64,000 bases of DNA, taken from Bradyrhizobium sp. 139 (GTDB lineage: Bacteria > Pseudomonadota > Alphaproteobacteria > Rhizobiales > Xanthobacteraceae). The stretch is taken from NCBI RefSeq assembly GCF_023074175.1, contig NZ_JADPKS010000154.1:62001-126000 (forward strand), given 5' to 3'. The notes under the pieces are model-generated. The model saw only the letters and a program-made list of their open reading frames with translations. It was not told the DNA's origin and ran no database searches. Positions within the stretch are counted from its first letter, which is position 1; every line of letters begins with the position of its first letter. Positions 43,234-51,475 of the stretch are shown here, in pieces. The translations under genes and the position numbers were made by a program.

Positions 43234-43247
43234 CTGCAACGACGCAG
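43234..43247 (+). promoter_or_regulatory. hexaloop hairpin in the narK leader
   Basis: CTGC (43234-43237) pairs with GCAG (43244-43247) around the loop AACGAC, which carries A at position 1 and G at position 4. The 13-base core is identical to the element at 39833 in the nrtA leader. It lies 25 bases before the narK ATG and just ahead of the SD. A GCCTCC/GGAGGC hairpin precedes it at about 43213-43228. Confidence 0.4.
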
Positions 43248-43271
43248 CGGTGAGCCTGGAAGGGATACTCA

Positions 43272-44651
43272 ATGACGAAGAATCCAACGTGGATTTCGGA
43301 CTGGCGCCCCGAAGATGAGGCGTTCTGGAATGCGACTGGCAAGACCATCGCGCGACGCAACCTGATCTGGTCGATCGTGGCCGAGCATATCGGCTTCTCT
43401 GTCTGGCTGATCTGGAGCATCGTCGCCACCAAGCTGCCGCAGGCGGGCTTCCACTACACCACCGACCAGCTGTTTCAGCTCGTCGCGGTGCCGGGGCTCA
43501 TCGGCGCCTTGATGCGCTTTCCCTACACATTCGCGGTAACGACGTTCGGCGGCCGCAACTGGACCATCTTCAGCGCGGCTGTCCTGTTCATCCCGACGCT
43601 GTCGCTCGCCTGGTTCGTCAGCCATCCCGACACGCCGTTCTGGCTGATGCTGCTGGTCGCCTCGACCGCGGGCCTCGGCGGCGGCAACTTCGCCTCCAGC
43701 ATGACCAACATCTCCTTCTTCTTCCCCGACCGGATGAAGGGATGGGCCCTCGGCCTGAACGCCGCCGGCGGCAATATCGGTGTCTCCAGCGTACAGCTCC
43801 TGACCCCGATCCTGATGACGCTCGCCGTCATCAACCTGTTCCAGGCAAGCCCCGTCGACGGCGTCTTCCTCCAGAATGCCGGCCTGATGTGGGTGCTGCC
43901 GATCGCGATCGCGGTGTTCGGTGCGGTGTTCTTCATGAACAACCTGACCACGGCCAAGTCGTCGATCAGAAACCAGCTTGCCGTCGTTAAACGCAAGCAC
44001 ACCTGGATCATGGCGTATCTCTATATCGGCACGTTCGGATCCTTCATCGGCTACTCCGCGGCGTTTCCGCTGCTGATCAAGACGCAGTTTCCGGCGGTGA
44101 CGATCGCGATCGCGTTCCTGGGGCCGCTGGTCGGTTCGCTGTCGCGTCCGCTCGGCGGCTGGCTCGCCGACAGGATCGGCGGCTCGATCATCACCTTCTG
44201 GAATTTCATCGTGATGGCGGGCGCCACGGTCGGCGTGCTCTACTTCGTCGGGCAAAAGGATTTCATCGGCTTCCTGTCGATGTTCCTGATCCTGTTCGTG
44301 ACCACGGGCATCGGCAACGGCTCGACCTATCGCATGATCCCCTCGATCTTCCGCGAGCAGAACCTGTTCAAGGTGCGCGGCAAGGGCGATGCGGCGCGCG
44401 CGCTGGCGCTGAAGACGGCGAGCATCGAGAGCGGTGCGGCGGTCGGCTTCATCGGCGCGGTCGGCGCTGTCGGCGGCTATCTGATCCCGACCGGTTTTGG
44501 CAAATCGATTGCCCTGACCGGCGGCCCGCAGCTCGCGCTCGCGATCTATCTCGCCTTCTACGCCTCCTGCCTCGGCATCACCTGGTGGTTCTACCAGCGT
44601 CGCAGCCCGCAGGGTGAGGGCGCGGCAAGCCTTGCGGAAGCGCGAGTCTGA
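43272..44651 (+). CDS. narK: nitrate/nitrite transporter, MFS family
   Basis: A 459-residue membrane protein with 12 helices. NarK/NasA hallmarks are the two glycine-rich nitrate signatures (GLGGGNFASSMTNISFFFP around residues 134-152, and the C-terminal counterpart beginning FVTTGIGNGSTYRMIP around 343-358) and the substrate-binding Arg at the end of helix 2 (LMRFPYTF). The TM1 loop W-R-P-E-D-E-A-F-W is typical of assimilation-type NarK. It probably exchanges nitrate for nitrite or imports nitrate with protons and exports nitrite. First gene of narK-globin-flp-nasC, an operon described in Bradyrhizobium japonicum. Confidence 0.93.
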   Translation: MTKNPTWISDWRPEDEAFWNATGKTIARRNLIWSIVAEHIGFSVWLIWSIVATKLPQAGFHYTTDQLFQLVAVPGLIGALMRFPYTFAVTTFGGRNWTIFSAAVLFIPTLSLAWFVSHPDTPFWLMLLVASTAGLGGGNFASSMTNISFFFPDRMKGWALGLNAAGGNIGVSSVQLLTPILMTLAVINLFQASPVDGVFLQNAGLMWVLPIAIAVFGAVFFMNNLTTAKSSIRNQLAVVKRKHTWIMAYLYIGTFGSFIGYSAAFPLLIKTQFPAVTIAIAFLGPLVGSLSRPLGGWLADRIGGSIITFWNFIVMAGATVGVLYFVGQKDFIGFLSMFLILFVTTGIGNGSTYRMIPSIFREQNLFKVRGKGDAARALALKTASIESGAAVGFIGAVGAVGGYLIPTGFGKSIALTGGPQLALAIYLAFYASCLGITWWFYQRRSPQGEGAASLAEARV

Positions 44652-44667
44652 GTTTGGCACAAATGTC

Positions 44668-44691
44668 GCTTCTCCCCGTACGCGGGGAGAA
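44668..44691 (+). terminator. hairpin between narK and the globin gene
   Basis: CTTCTCCCC (44668-44676) and GGGGAGAAG (44683-44691) form a perfect 9-bp stem with a 6-base loop, 16 bases past the narK stop. There is no T run. It may protect the narK end of the message or lower expression of the genes that follow. Confidence 0.45.
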
Positions 44692-44771
44692 GTCGCTGAT
44701 GGACGTTTGACCCATGAACCTGGTTCGCAATGGCGCGCACCAAGGCAAACCGAAACAGGCAGGAGAGCATC

Positions 44772-45200
44772 GTGACTTCAGAACAGATCACCCTCGTTCA
44801 GCAGAGCTTTTCCAAGGTCGCGCCGATTTCAGAGGCGGCCGCGGTGCTGTTCTACGATCGCCTGTTCGAGGTGGCGCCGTCCGTGCGCGCGATGTTTCCC
44901 GAGGATATGACCGAGCAGCGCAAGAAGCTGATGGGTATGCTCGCGGCCGTCGTCGGCGGCCTGTCGAACCTCGACTCGATTCTTCCCGCGGCCTCGGCGC
45001 TCGCCAAGCGTCACGTCGCCTATGGCGCCAAGGCCGAGCACTATCCGGTGGTCGGCGCGACCTTGCTGTGGACCCTTGAGATGGGCCTCGGCGAGGCCTG
45101 GACGCCCGAACTCGCCACGGCCTGGACCGACGCCTACGGCGTGCTGTCCGGCTACATGATTTCCGAGGCCTACGGCGCACAGGCGCAGGCCGCCGAATAG
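44772..45200 (+). CDS. bjgb: single-domain haemoglobin (Bjgb-like)
   Basis: A 142-residue bacterial globin, close in length to Vitreoscilla haemoglobin (146). GTG 44772 is preceded by AGGAGAG at 44761-44767; an in-frame ATG at 44730 lacks this. Key residues can be placed: Tyr28 (B10) in LFYDRLF, Phe42 (CD1) in AMFPED, Gln49 (E7) in TEQRKK and the proximal His81 (F8) in KRHVAYG. There is no reductase domain; an FAD/NAD(P)H oxidoreductase is encoded next door. In B. japonicum this protein detoxifies nitric oxide arising from nitrite during nitrate assimilation. Confidence 0.92.
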   Translation: MTSEQITLVQQSFSKVAPISEAAAVLFYDRLFEVAPSVRAMFPEDMTEQRKKLMGMLAAVVGGLSNLDSILPAASALAKRHVAYGAKAEHYPVVGATLLWTLEMGLGEAWTPELATAWTDAYGVLSGYMISEAYGAQAQAAE

Positions 45201-45210
45201 GAGATGCCTC

Positions 45211-46428
45211 GTGAGTGAACCGCTCGTCATCGTCGGTAACGGTATGGCGGCCGCGCGTCTGGTCGACGAGCTCGCCAAGACCGCGCTCGGCCGCTACGCG
45301 GTCGCCGTGATCGGCGAAGAGCCGCGGCTCGCTTACAACCGCGTGCTGCTCTCCTCGGTGCTGGCCGGCGAGACCGGTTCGCACGAGATCGAGCTTCGGC
45401 CGGCCGACTGGTGGCGCCATCGCGGCGTCACGGTGCGCTACGGCTATCGCGTCACCGAGATCGACACCGGCCGCCGCGAGCTCAAGATCGAAGGTGAAGA
45501 GAGCATGGAATATTCCAAGCTCGTGCTCGCCACCGGCTCGATGCCGCTGCGGCTGAACGTACCGGGCGCCGATCTCGCCGGCGTGCACACCTTTCGCGAC
45601 ACGCGCGACGTCGACCTGCTGCTGACGCTTGCGGCTGCCAGGAAGCGCGTCGTCGTGGTCGGCGGCGGCCTGTTAGGGCTCGAAGCGGCCTATGGTCTTG
45701 CGAAAGCCGGCGCGCCGGTGACGCTGCTGCACCTGATGGACCGGCTGATGGAGCGCCAACTTGATCTGCCGGCGGCCGATCTGCTGACGACGCTGGTCGA
45801 GCGCAAGGGCATCCGCATCCTGCTCAATGCGTCGACCGCCTGCATTCATGGTGAGGGCCATGTCGAAGCCGTCGAGCTTGCCGACGGCGGCCGCATCGAG
45901 GCCGATGCCGTGATCTTCGCCGCCGGCATCAGGCCCAACATCGCGCTGGCAAGGGACGCCGGCATCGCGGTCAATCGCGGCATCGTCGTCAACGATGAGA
46001 TGCAGACGGCCTCGCCTGACATCTACGCGCTCGGCGAATGCGCCGAGCATCGCGGCACCTGCTATGGCCTGGTCGAGCCGGCCTACGAGCAGGCGCGCGT
46101 TCTTGCGCGGCATCTCGCCGGCCGGCCTGCGTCCTATCAGGGCAGCGTGGTCTCGACCAATCTGAAGGTCTCCGGCGTCAGCGTTTTCTCCGCCGGCGAT
46201 TTCATGGGCGGGGAGGGCAGCGAGAGCCTCGTGCTCTCGGATACAAGGCGCGGTATCTACAAGAAGCTGGTCATCGCCGATGGCCGGCTCACCGGCGCCG
46301 TGCTGATCGGCGATACCGTCGATGCGTTGTGGTACCTCGAGCTGATCCGCAATCGCGACAAGGTGGCGGCGATTCGCACCGACATGATGTTCGGCCGCGC
46401 GCTGGCGCGTCCCGCCAACGCGGCTTGA
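45211..46428 (+). CDS. flp: FAD-dependent NAD(P)H oxidoreductase (Flp, nitrite reductase small flavoprotein type)
   Basis: A 405-residue flavoprotein of the pyridine nucleotide-disulfide/rubredoxin reductase class, similar to the FAD-NAD half of NirB. FAD-binding GNGMAAARLVDEL begins at residue 6; the NAD-binding Rossmann motif is VVVGGGLLGLEAA (about 149-161); the FAD-contacting ATG motif LVLATGSMPL and the C-terminal YALGECAEHRG are present. GTG 45211 follows TAGGAG. It should deliver electrons from NAD(P)H to the globin and to NasC. It shares the last base of its stop with a possible ATG of nasC, showing tight coupling. Confidence 0.92.
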   Translation: MSEPLVIVGNGMAAARLVDELAKTALGRYAVAVIGEEPRLAYNRVLLSSVLAGETGSHEIELRPADWWRHRGVTVRYGYRVTEIDTGRRELKIEGEESMEYSKLVLATGSMPLRLNVPGADLAGVHTFRDTRDVDLLLTLAAARKRVVVVGGGLLGLEAAYGLAKAGAPVTLLHLMDRLMERQLDLPAADLLTTLVERKGIRILLNASTACIHGEGHVEAVELADGGRIEADAVIFAAGIRPNIALARDAGIAVNRGIVVNDEMQTASPDIYALGECAEHRGTCYGLVEPAYEQARVLARHLAGRPASYQGSVVSTNLKVSGVSVFSAGDFMGGEGSESLVLSDTRRGIYKKLVIADGRLTGAVLIGDTVDALWYLELIRNRDKVAAIRTDMMFGRALARPANAA

Positions 46429-46442
46429 TGAGGCGGCTTGAT

Positions 46443-49148
46443 ATGACGGCGATCGACCCGAAGCTCCGCGCCACCAAGACGACCTGCCCCTATTGCGGCG
46501 TCGGCTGCGGCGTGCTGGCGACGCCCGACGGCAAGGGCGGTGCGGCGATCGCGGGCGATCCCGATCATCCCGCCAATTTCGGTCGGCTGTGCTCCAAGGG
46601 CTCCGCGCTTGGCGAGACCGTCGGGCTGGAGAGCCGACTGCTCCATCCGATGATCCGCTGCAAGGGCGCGCTGGAACGCGTCGCCTGGAGCGATGCGCTC
46701 GACCACGTTGCCCATCGCATGCAGCACATCGTGGCGCGCGACGGTGCCGACGCGGTCGCGTTCTATCTCTCCGGCCAGCTCCTCACCGAAGACTATTACG
46801 TTGCCAACAAGCTGATGAAGGGTTTTGTCGGCACGGCGAATGTCGACACCAATTCGCGGCTCTGCATGTCGTCCTCGGTCGCCGGCCATCGCCGCGCCTT
46901 CGGCGCCGACACCGTGCCCGGCTGTTACGAGGATCTCGACGAGGCCGATCTGCTGGTGTTCGTCGGCTCGAATGCGGCCTGGTGCCATCCGGTGCTGTTC
47001 CAGCGCATGCTGAAGAACCGGCAGGAGCGCGGCGCGCGCATGATCGTAATCGATCCGCGCCGGACCGATACCGCGGGCGACGTCGATCTGTTCCTCGGCC
47101 TCAAGCCCGGCACCGACACCGCCCTGTTCTCTGGCCTGTTCGTCCATCTCGCCGACAATGGCGCGCTGGACCAGGACTACATTGCGCAGCACACGTCGGG
47201 CTTTGACGACTCGCTGGTGCGCGCGCGCAGCATCGCCGGTGGCGTTACCGCGACCGCGCTGGCGACGGGGCTCTCCGAGCAGGACGTCGCCGCTTTCTTC
47301 AAGATGTTCCGCGACACGCCCCGCGTCGTCACGCTGTATTCGCAGGGCGTCAACCAGTCGGCGCAGGGCACCGACAAGGTCAACGCGATCCTGAACTGCC
47401 ATCTTGCCACCGGGCGTATCGGCAAGCCGGGTGCCTCGCCGTTCTCGCTCACCGGCCAGCCCAACGCGATGGGCGGCCGCGAGGTCGGCGGCCTCGCCAA
47501 TCAGCTCGCCGCGCATATGAATTTTACGCCGCCCGATATCGACCGCGTGCGGCGGTTCTGGAAGGCGCCGCGCATCGCCACCCATGAAGGGTTGAAGGCG
47601 GTGCAGCTGTTCGAAGCGATCAACCGCGGCGAGGTCAAGGCGCTGTGGGTGATGGGCACCAACCCCGCGGTGTCGCTGCCCGACGCCGACTTCGTGCGCG
47701 AGGCGCTGAAAAAGCTCGAGCTGTTCGTGGTGTCCGAGAACGTGCTTTCCAACGACACGGTCGACGCCGGTCCGCATGTGCTGCTGCCCGCGCTGGCCTG
47801 GGGCGAGAAGTCGGGCACCGTTACCAATTCCGAGCGCCGCATCTCGCGCCAGCGCTCGTTCCTGCCGGCGCCGGGCGAGGCGCGGCCGGACTGGTGGATC
47901 CTTAGCGAGACCGCAAAGCGCCTCGGCTTCGGCGACAGCTTCAACTACAAATCCGCCGCTGACATTTTCCGCGAGCATGCCGCACTCTCCGCTTTCGAGA
48001 ATGACGGCAGCCGTGACTTCGACATCGGCGCGCTCACTGCGTTGTCCGACGACGCCTTCGATGCGCTCGAGCCCGTGCAGTGGCCGGCGCGGGAAGGGCA
48101 AGTGCCCGGCGAGCGCTTCTTCGCGCGCGGCGGCTTTTTCACCAATGACGGCAAGGGCCGCTTCGTCGCGCCGGAAGTGCCGGCGCTGCGCGGCGAGACC
48201 GGCCTGTCGCGCCCGCTGCGGCTCAACACGGGGCGCATCCGCGACCAGTGGCACACCATGACGCGCACGGGTCTCAGCCAGCGGCTGGGCGCGCATCTGC
48301 CGGAACCGTTCGTCGAGATCCACCCTGATGACGCCGGCAAATACAGCATCGTCCATGACGGCTATGCCGGCATCACCACCGACTACGGCCAGTGCATCCT
48401 GAAAGCCGTCGTCAGCGAACGCCAGCAGCGCGGTACGCTGTTTGCGCCGATCCACTGGAGCGCGATGAATGCCTCGCACGGCCGCGTCGGGGCGCTCGTT
48501 CAGTCCTTCACCGACCCGTTCTCGGGCCAGCCGGAGTCGAAAGCCACGCCCGCGGCGATCGCGACCTATGAATACGTCTTCCGCGGTTTTGCGCTATCGC
48601 GAAAGCAGCTCGATCTGCCACCGAACTTGTTGTGGACCCGCGTCACGGTTGCCGGCGGCTTCGGTTATCTCTTCGCCGACAATGCGGATCTTTCGCGCTG
48701 GCCGGCCTGGCTTGATGGCGTCGCCGGCGACGACGTCGCCGACTACCGCGACTTCGGCGGCGGCGTTTATCGTGCGGCATCGTTCGCAGGCGACCGCATC
48801 GAAACCTGCCTTTTCGTCGGCCCGGCGCATGATGCCGGCGACTGGGAGGTGGTGAAGAGCCTGTTCGTGGCAGATCACGTCACCGACGAGCAACGCCGCA
48901 TGCTGCTGTCCGGCAAGTCGACAGAGGGCGCGGCCTCGACCGGCCCCATCGTCTGCGCCTGCTTCGGCGTCGGCCGCGGCACCATCTGCGACACCATCGC
49001 CGGCGGCGCGCGCACCGCCGCCGAGATCGGCGCCAAGCTCAAGGCCGGCACCAATTGCGGCTCCTGCATGCCCGAGCTGAAGCGGCTAATCGCGCAGACG
49101 GACGCCGCACCGGCGAAACAGGCCAAGGTCGCGGGCGCAGCGAGCTAA
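46443..49148 (+). CDS. nasC: assimilatory nitrate reductase, catalytic subunit
   Basis: A 901-residue molybdopterin enzyme that reduces nitrate to nitrite in the cytoplasm. I choose ATG 46443, which has GAGGCGG upstream; ATG 46428 overlapping the flp stop is the alternative. The N-terminal [4Fe-4S] cluster ligands are Cys15, Cys18, Cys22 and Cys50 (TCPYCGVGCGV ... GRLCSKG). The Mo-bisMGD fold follows, with VDTNSRLCMSSSVAGHR, and a C-terminal MGD-binding domain (RLNTGRIRDQWHTMTRTG in part). The end has a BFD-like [2Fe-2S] domain: Cys838-x-Cys840 and Cys872-x-x-Cys875. This extra cluster is the likely entry point for electrons from Flp. Last gene of the operon. Confidence 0.93.
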   Translation: MTAIDPKLRATKTTCPYCGVGCGVLATPDGKGGAAIAGDPDHPANFGRLCSKGSALGETVGLESRLLHPMIRCKGALERVAWSDALDHVAHRMQHIVARDGADAVAFYLSGQLLTEDYYVANKLMKGFVGTANVDTNSRLCMSSSVAGHRRAFGADTVPGCYEDLDEADLLVFVGSNAAWCHPVLFQRMLKNRQERGARMIVIDPRRTDTAGDVDLFLGLKPGTDTALFSGLFVHLADNGALDQDYIAQHTSGFDDSLVRARSIAGGVTATALATGLSEQDVAAFFKMFRDTPRVVTLYSQGVNQSAQGTDKVNAILNCHLATGRIGKPGASPFSLTGQPNAMGGREVGGLANQLAAHMNFTPPDIDRVRRFWKAPRIATHEGLKAVQLFEAINRGEVKALWVMGTNPAVSLPDADFVREALKKLELFVVSENVLSNDTVDAGPHVLLPALAWGEKSGTVTNSERRISRQRSFLPAPGEARPDWWILSETAKRLGFGDSFNYKSAADIFREHAALSAFENDGSRDFDIGALTALSDDAFDALEPVQWPAREGQVPGERFFARGGFFTNDGKGRFVAPEVPALRGETGLSRPLRLNTGRIRDQWHTMTRTGLSQRLGAHLPEPFVEIHPDDAGKYSIVHDGYAGITTDYGQCILKAVVSERQQRGTLFAPIHWSAMNASHGRVGALVQSFTDPFSGQPESKATPAAIATYEYVFRGFALSRKQLDLPPNLLWTRVTVAGGFGYLFADNADLSRWPAWLDGVAGDDVADYRDFGGGVYRAASFAGDRIETCLFVGPAHDAGDWEVVKSLFVADHVTDEQRRMLLSGKSTEGAASTGPIVCACFGVGRGTICDTIAGGARTAAEIGAKLKAGTNCGSCMPELKRLIAQTDAAPAKQAKVAGAAS

Positions 49149-49165
49149 CAACTCTCTTTCTCTCC

Positions 49166-49253
49166 CGTAGCCCGGATGGAGCGAAGCGAAATCCGGGACC
49201 TCCCTGCCGCTTGGCGCGAACTCCGGATTGCGCTCCGCTCCATCCGGGCTACG
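49166..49253. repeat. palindromic intergenic repeat (type B)
   Basis: Left arm CGTAGCCCGGATGGAGCGAA and right arm ending CTCCATCCGGGCTACG are near-perfect inverse copies with AATCCGGGA/TCCGGATT inside. It begins 18 bases past the nasC stop and is directly followed by a type A repeat. Confidence 0.75.
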
Positions 49254-49262
49254 AGTTCTTTC

Positions 49263-49340
49263 GTCATTGCGAGCGTAGCGGAGCAATCCAGCATCCCTCG
49301 AAGGAGATAGCCTGGATTGCTTCGCTGCGCTCGCAATGAC
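49263..49340. repeat. palindromic intergenic repeat (type A, copy 3)
   Basis: GTCATTGCGAGCGTAGCGGA on the left and GCTGCGCTCGCAATGAC on the right enclose CAATCCAG and CTGGATTG. It is the third copy of the family in this window. Together with the type B repeat it fills most of the 299-base gap between nasC and the aldo/keto reductase gene. Confidence 0.75.
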
Positions 49341-49447
49341 AGCGGAGTTGTGAGCGCCAGCTCGCGCCCTATCTGCTATAGATCGGTGAACTGAACTCTC
49401 GAGCTCTGTGGCGATTGTTTGAGCGAGAGAACGGTATCGGAGCAGAC

Positions 49448-50287
49448 ATGAACACAAATCCCTTCGGCAAAACCGGCGCCAGCGTCTCCGTCATCGGGCA
49501 GGGCACCTGGTATCTCGATCATGGCGATCGCAAGCGCGCGATCGCTGCGCTTCAGCGCGGGCTCGATCTCGGCATGACCCATATCGACACCGCCGAGATG
49601 TATGGCGATGCCGAGCTTGTCATCGCCGATGCGATCGCAAGCCGGCGCGACGAGGTGTTCCTCGTGTCGAAAGTGCTGCCGAGCAACGCTTCGCGGCGCG
49701 GCACCATCACCGCCTGCGAGCGCTCGCTGAAGCGGCTGAAGACCGATCGGCTCGATTGTTATCTGCTGCACTGGCGCGGTTCCTATCCGCTCGGGGACAC
49801 CGTGGCCGCGTTCGAGGAACTGGTGAAGGCCGGCAAGATCAAATCCTGGGGCGTCTCCAATTTCGACGCCGACGATCTCCACGAAATTCTCGATGTCGCC
49901 GGCGAAGGCCGCATCGCCTGCAATCAGGTGCTCTATCATCTGAAGGAGCGCGCGATCGAGCATGCGGTGATGCCGTGGTGCGAGCGGCATGGTGTCGCGG
50001 TCGTCGCCTATTCGCCATTCGGGCACGATGATTTTCCGGATGCACGCAGCAAGGGCGGCGCTGTGCTCGCGCGCATCGCGGAGGCGCGTCGTGCGACGCC
50101 GCGTCAGGTCGCGCTGAGCTTCCTCACCCGTGTGATTACGGTGTTCGCGATCCCGAAGGCGTCGTCCGCGGAACATGCAGGCGAGAATGCGGCCGCCGGC
50201 GATCTCGTGTTGACGAAAGACGAGATTTCCGCGCTCGATGCGGCGTTTCCGCGCGGTCCGAAGCCGCGCAGCCTGCCCATGCTGTAA
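49448..50287 (+). CDS. aldo/keto reductase
   Basis: A 279-residue (beta/alpha)8-barrel NADPH-dependent oxidoreductase. The catalytic tetrad is in place: Asp47 (HIDTAEMYG), Tyr52, Lys75 (LVSKVLP) and His108 (YLLHWRG). NADP-binding elements near the C-terminus include the FAIPKASS segment (about 232-239). It should reduce small aldehydes or ketones; the substrate cannot be named. ATG 49448 is in frame with an upstream TTG-type start at 49415 that lacks support. It follows two palindromic repeats, so it is probably not part of the nitrate operon. Confidence 0.9.
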   Translation: MNTNPFGKTGASVSVIGQGTWYLDHGDRKRAIAALQRGLDLGMTHIDTAEMYGDAELVIADAIASRRDEVFLVSKVLPSNASRRGTITACERSLKRLKTDRLDCYLLHWRGSYPLGDTVAAFEELVKAGKIKSWGVSNFDADDLHEILDVAGEGRIACNQVLYHLKERAIEHAVMPWCERHGVAVVAYSPFGHDDFPDARSKGGAVLARIAEARRATPRQVALSFLTRVITVFAIPKASSAEHAGENAAAGDLVLTKDEISALDAAFPRGPKPRSLPML

Positions 50288-50428
50288 TGCACAAGCGCCT
50301 GGTATTAATGGAGTCTTGACGCGCGCGGGCGCCTGCGCATATCGGCATCCTGTTTTCGGAAGTTGTGAAAGCGGCGCATTTGTCGTTTTTTACTCCCGTT
50401 CCCGAATCGCATTTCCCAGGTTCCAGCC

Positions 50429-51415
50429 GTGACCCCGCCGCCCGCCGCAGCCGCAAGGCTCGACAGTATTCCCATGCCCGTGCCGGAGAAGAAGCAAGAG
50501 GCTCGCCGCGCGCCTGCGCGTGTCGATCATCCCTTCAAGGGCATTGCGCTCGTGCTGCTGTCGACGATCTTCCTCGGTTGCTCGGACGTCACCGCGAAAT
50601 ATCTCGCGGCCAGCCTGCCGTCGATCGAGATCACCTGGATCCGCTTCGTCACCTTCGCGCTGATGTTCACGCCGGTGATGCTGCCGGGCTCGCCGCTGCA
50701 GGCGATGCGCACCGAGCGCCTCGGCTTGCAGCTGATGCGCGGCGCCGCGCTGCTCGGCTCGTCACTGTTCTTCATCACCGGTCTGAGCTTTCTGCCGATC
50801 GCGGAAGCCTCCGCCACGGGCTTCGTCTCACCGCTGTTCGTCACTGCGCTGTCGATCGTCTTTCTGAGCGAGAAGGTCGGGATGCGCCGCTGGATCGCGA
50901 CCGCGATCGGCCTGACGGGCGTGATGATCATCCTGCGGCCGGGCTCGAGCGCGTTTCATGCCGCCGCGTTCTTCCCGATCGTCTCGGCGTTCTGCTGGGC
51001 CGCCGCGCTGATCCTGACGCGGATGATGAGCGGGCGCGAAGCCGTCCTCACCACGATGGCGTATTCGGCGCTGACGGGCGTTGCGATCCTCAGCCTGATG
51101 GTGCCGTTCGTCTGGGTGACGCCGGGCTGGACCGCGATCGGGCTCGGCATCGTGATCGGCGTCGCGTCCACAGTGGGCCAGTGGATCATCGTGCTGGCCT
51201 ATCGCTACGGCGATGCCTCGGTGCTGGCGCCGTTCTCGTATACGCAGCTGCTGTGGGTCAGCATTTTGGGCTTCTTCCTGTTCGGCGAAGTGCCCGATAT
51301 CTGGACAGTTACCGGCGCCGCGTTCATCGTCGCCAGCGGCCTCTACATTGCCCATCGCGAGCGCATCCGCCGCGCCCAGCTCCTGGTTCTGGAAGAGCGG
51401 TCTCCGAACCCCTGA
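50429..51415 (+). CDS. EamA/RhaT-family drug/metabolite transporter
   Basis: A 328-residue inner-membrane protein with ten predicted helices in two EamA repeats (about residues 34-170 and 180-315), the first starting with FKGIALVLLSTIFLGCSDVTAKYL in part and the second with FFPIVSAFCWAAALILTRMM. The conserved end-of-repeat motif FLFGEVPDIWTVTGAAFIVASGLYI is seen in part near residue 285. GTG 50429 is used; ATG 50474 would also retain all helices. Such proteins export amino acids, metabolites or drugs. The next gene, 60 bases on, is a dehydrogenase. Confidence 0.85.
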   Translation: MTPPPAAAARLDSIPMPVPEKKQEARRAPARVDHPFKGIALVLLSTIFLGCSDVTAKYLAASLPSIEITWIRFVTFALMFTPVMLPGSPLQAMRTERLGLQLMRGAALLGSSLFFITGLSFLPIAEASATGFVSPLFVTALSIVFLSEKVGMRRWIATAIGLTGVMIILRPGSSAFHAAAFFPIVSAFCWAAALILTRMMSGREAVLTTMAYSALTGVAILSLMVPFVWVTPGWTAIGLGIVIGVASTVGQWIIVLAYRYGDASVLAPFSYTQLLWVSILGFFLFGEVPDIWTVTGAAFIVASGLYIAHRERIRRAQLLVLEERSPNP

Positions 51416-51475
51416 CGCAAGTTCGCGCGTGGCGCTTCGTGCTATCAACGGCTCCAGCAATACGGGAGGAGCCGG

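Noticed and set aside
43269..44660. 463-residue minus-strand frame covering narK almost exactly
   Set aside because: The plus-strand frame has the nitrate signatures and 12 helices; the antisense product is a charged, low-complexity chain.
46428..46442. ATG at 46428 as the nasC start
   Set aside because: No SD precedes it, while ATG 46443 has GAGGCGG at suitable distance; kept only as an alternative.
46257..48479. 740-residue open frame on the minus strand opposite nasC
   Set aside because: Antisense shadow of a clear molybdoenzyme gene; composition is that of a reverse-complement frame and no SD is seen.
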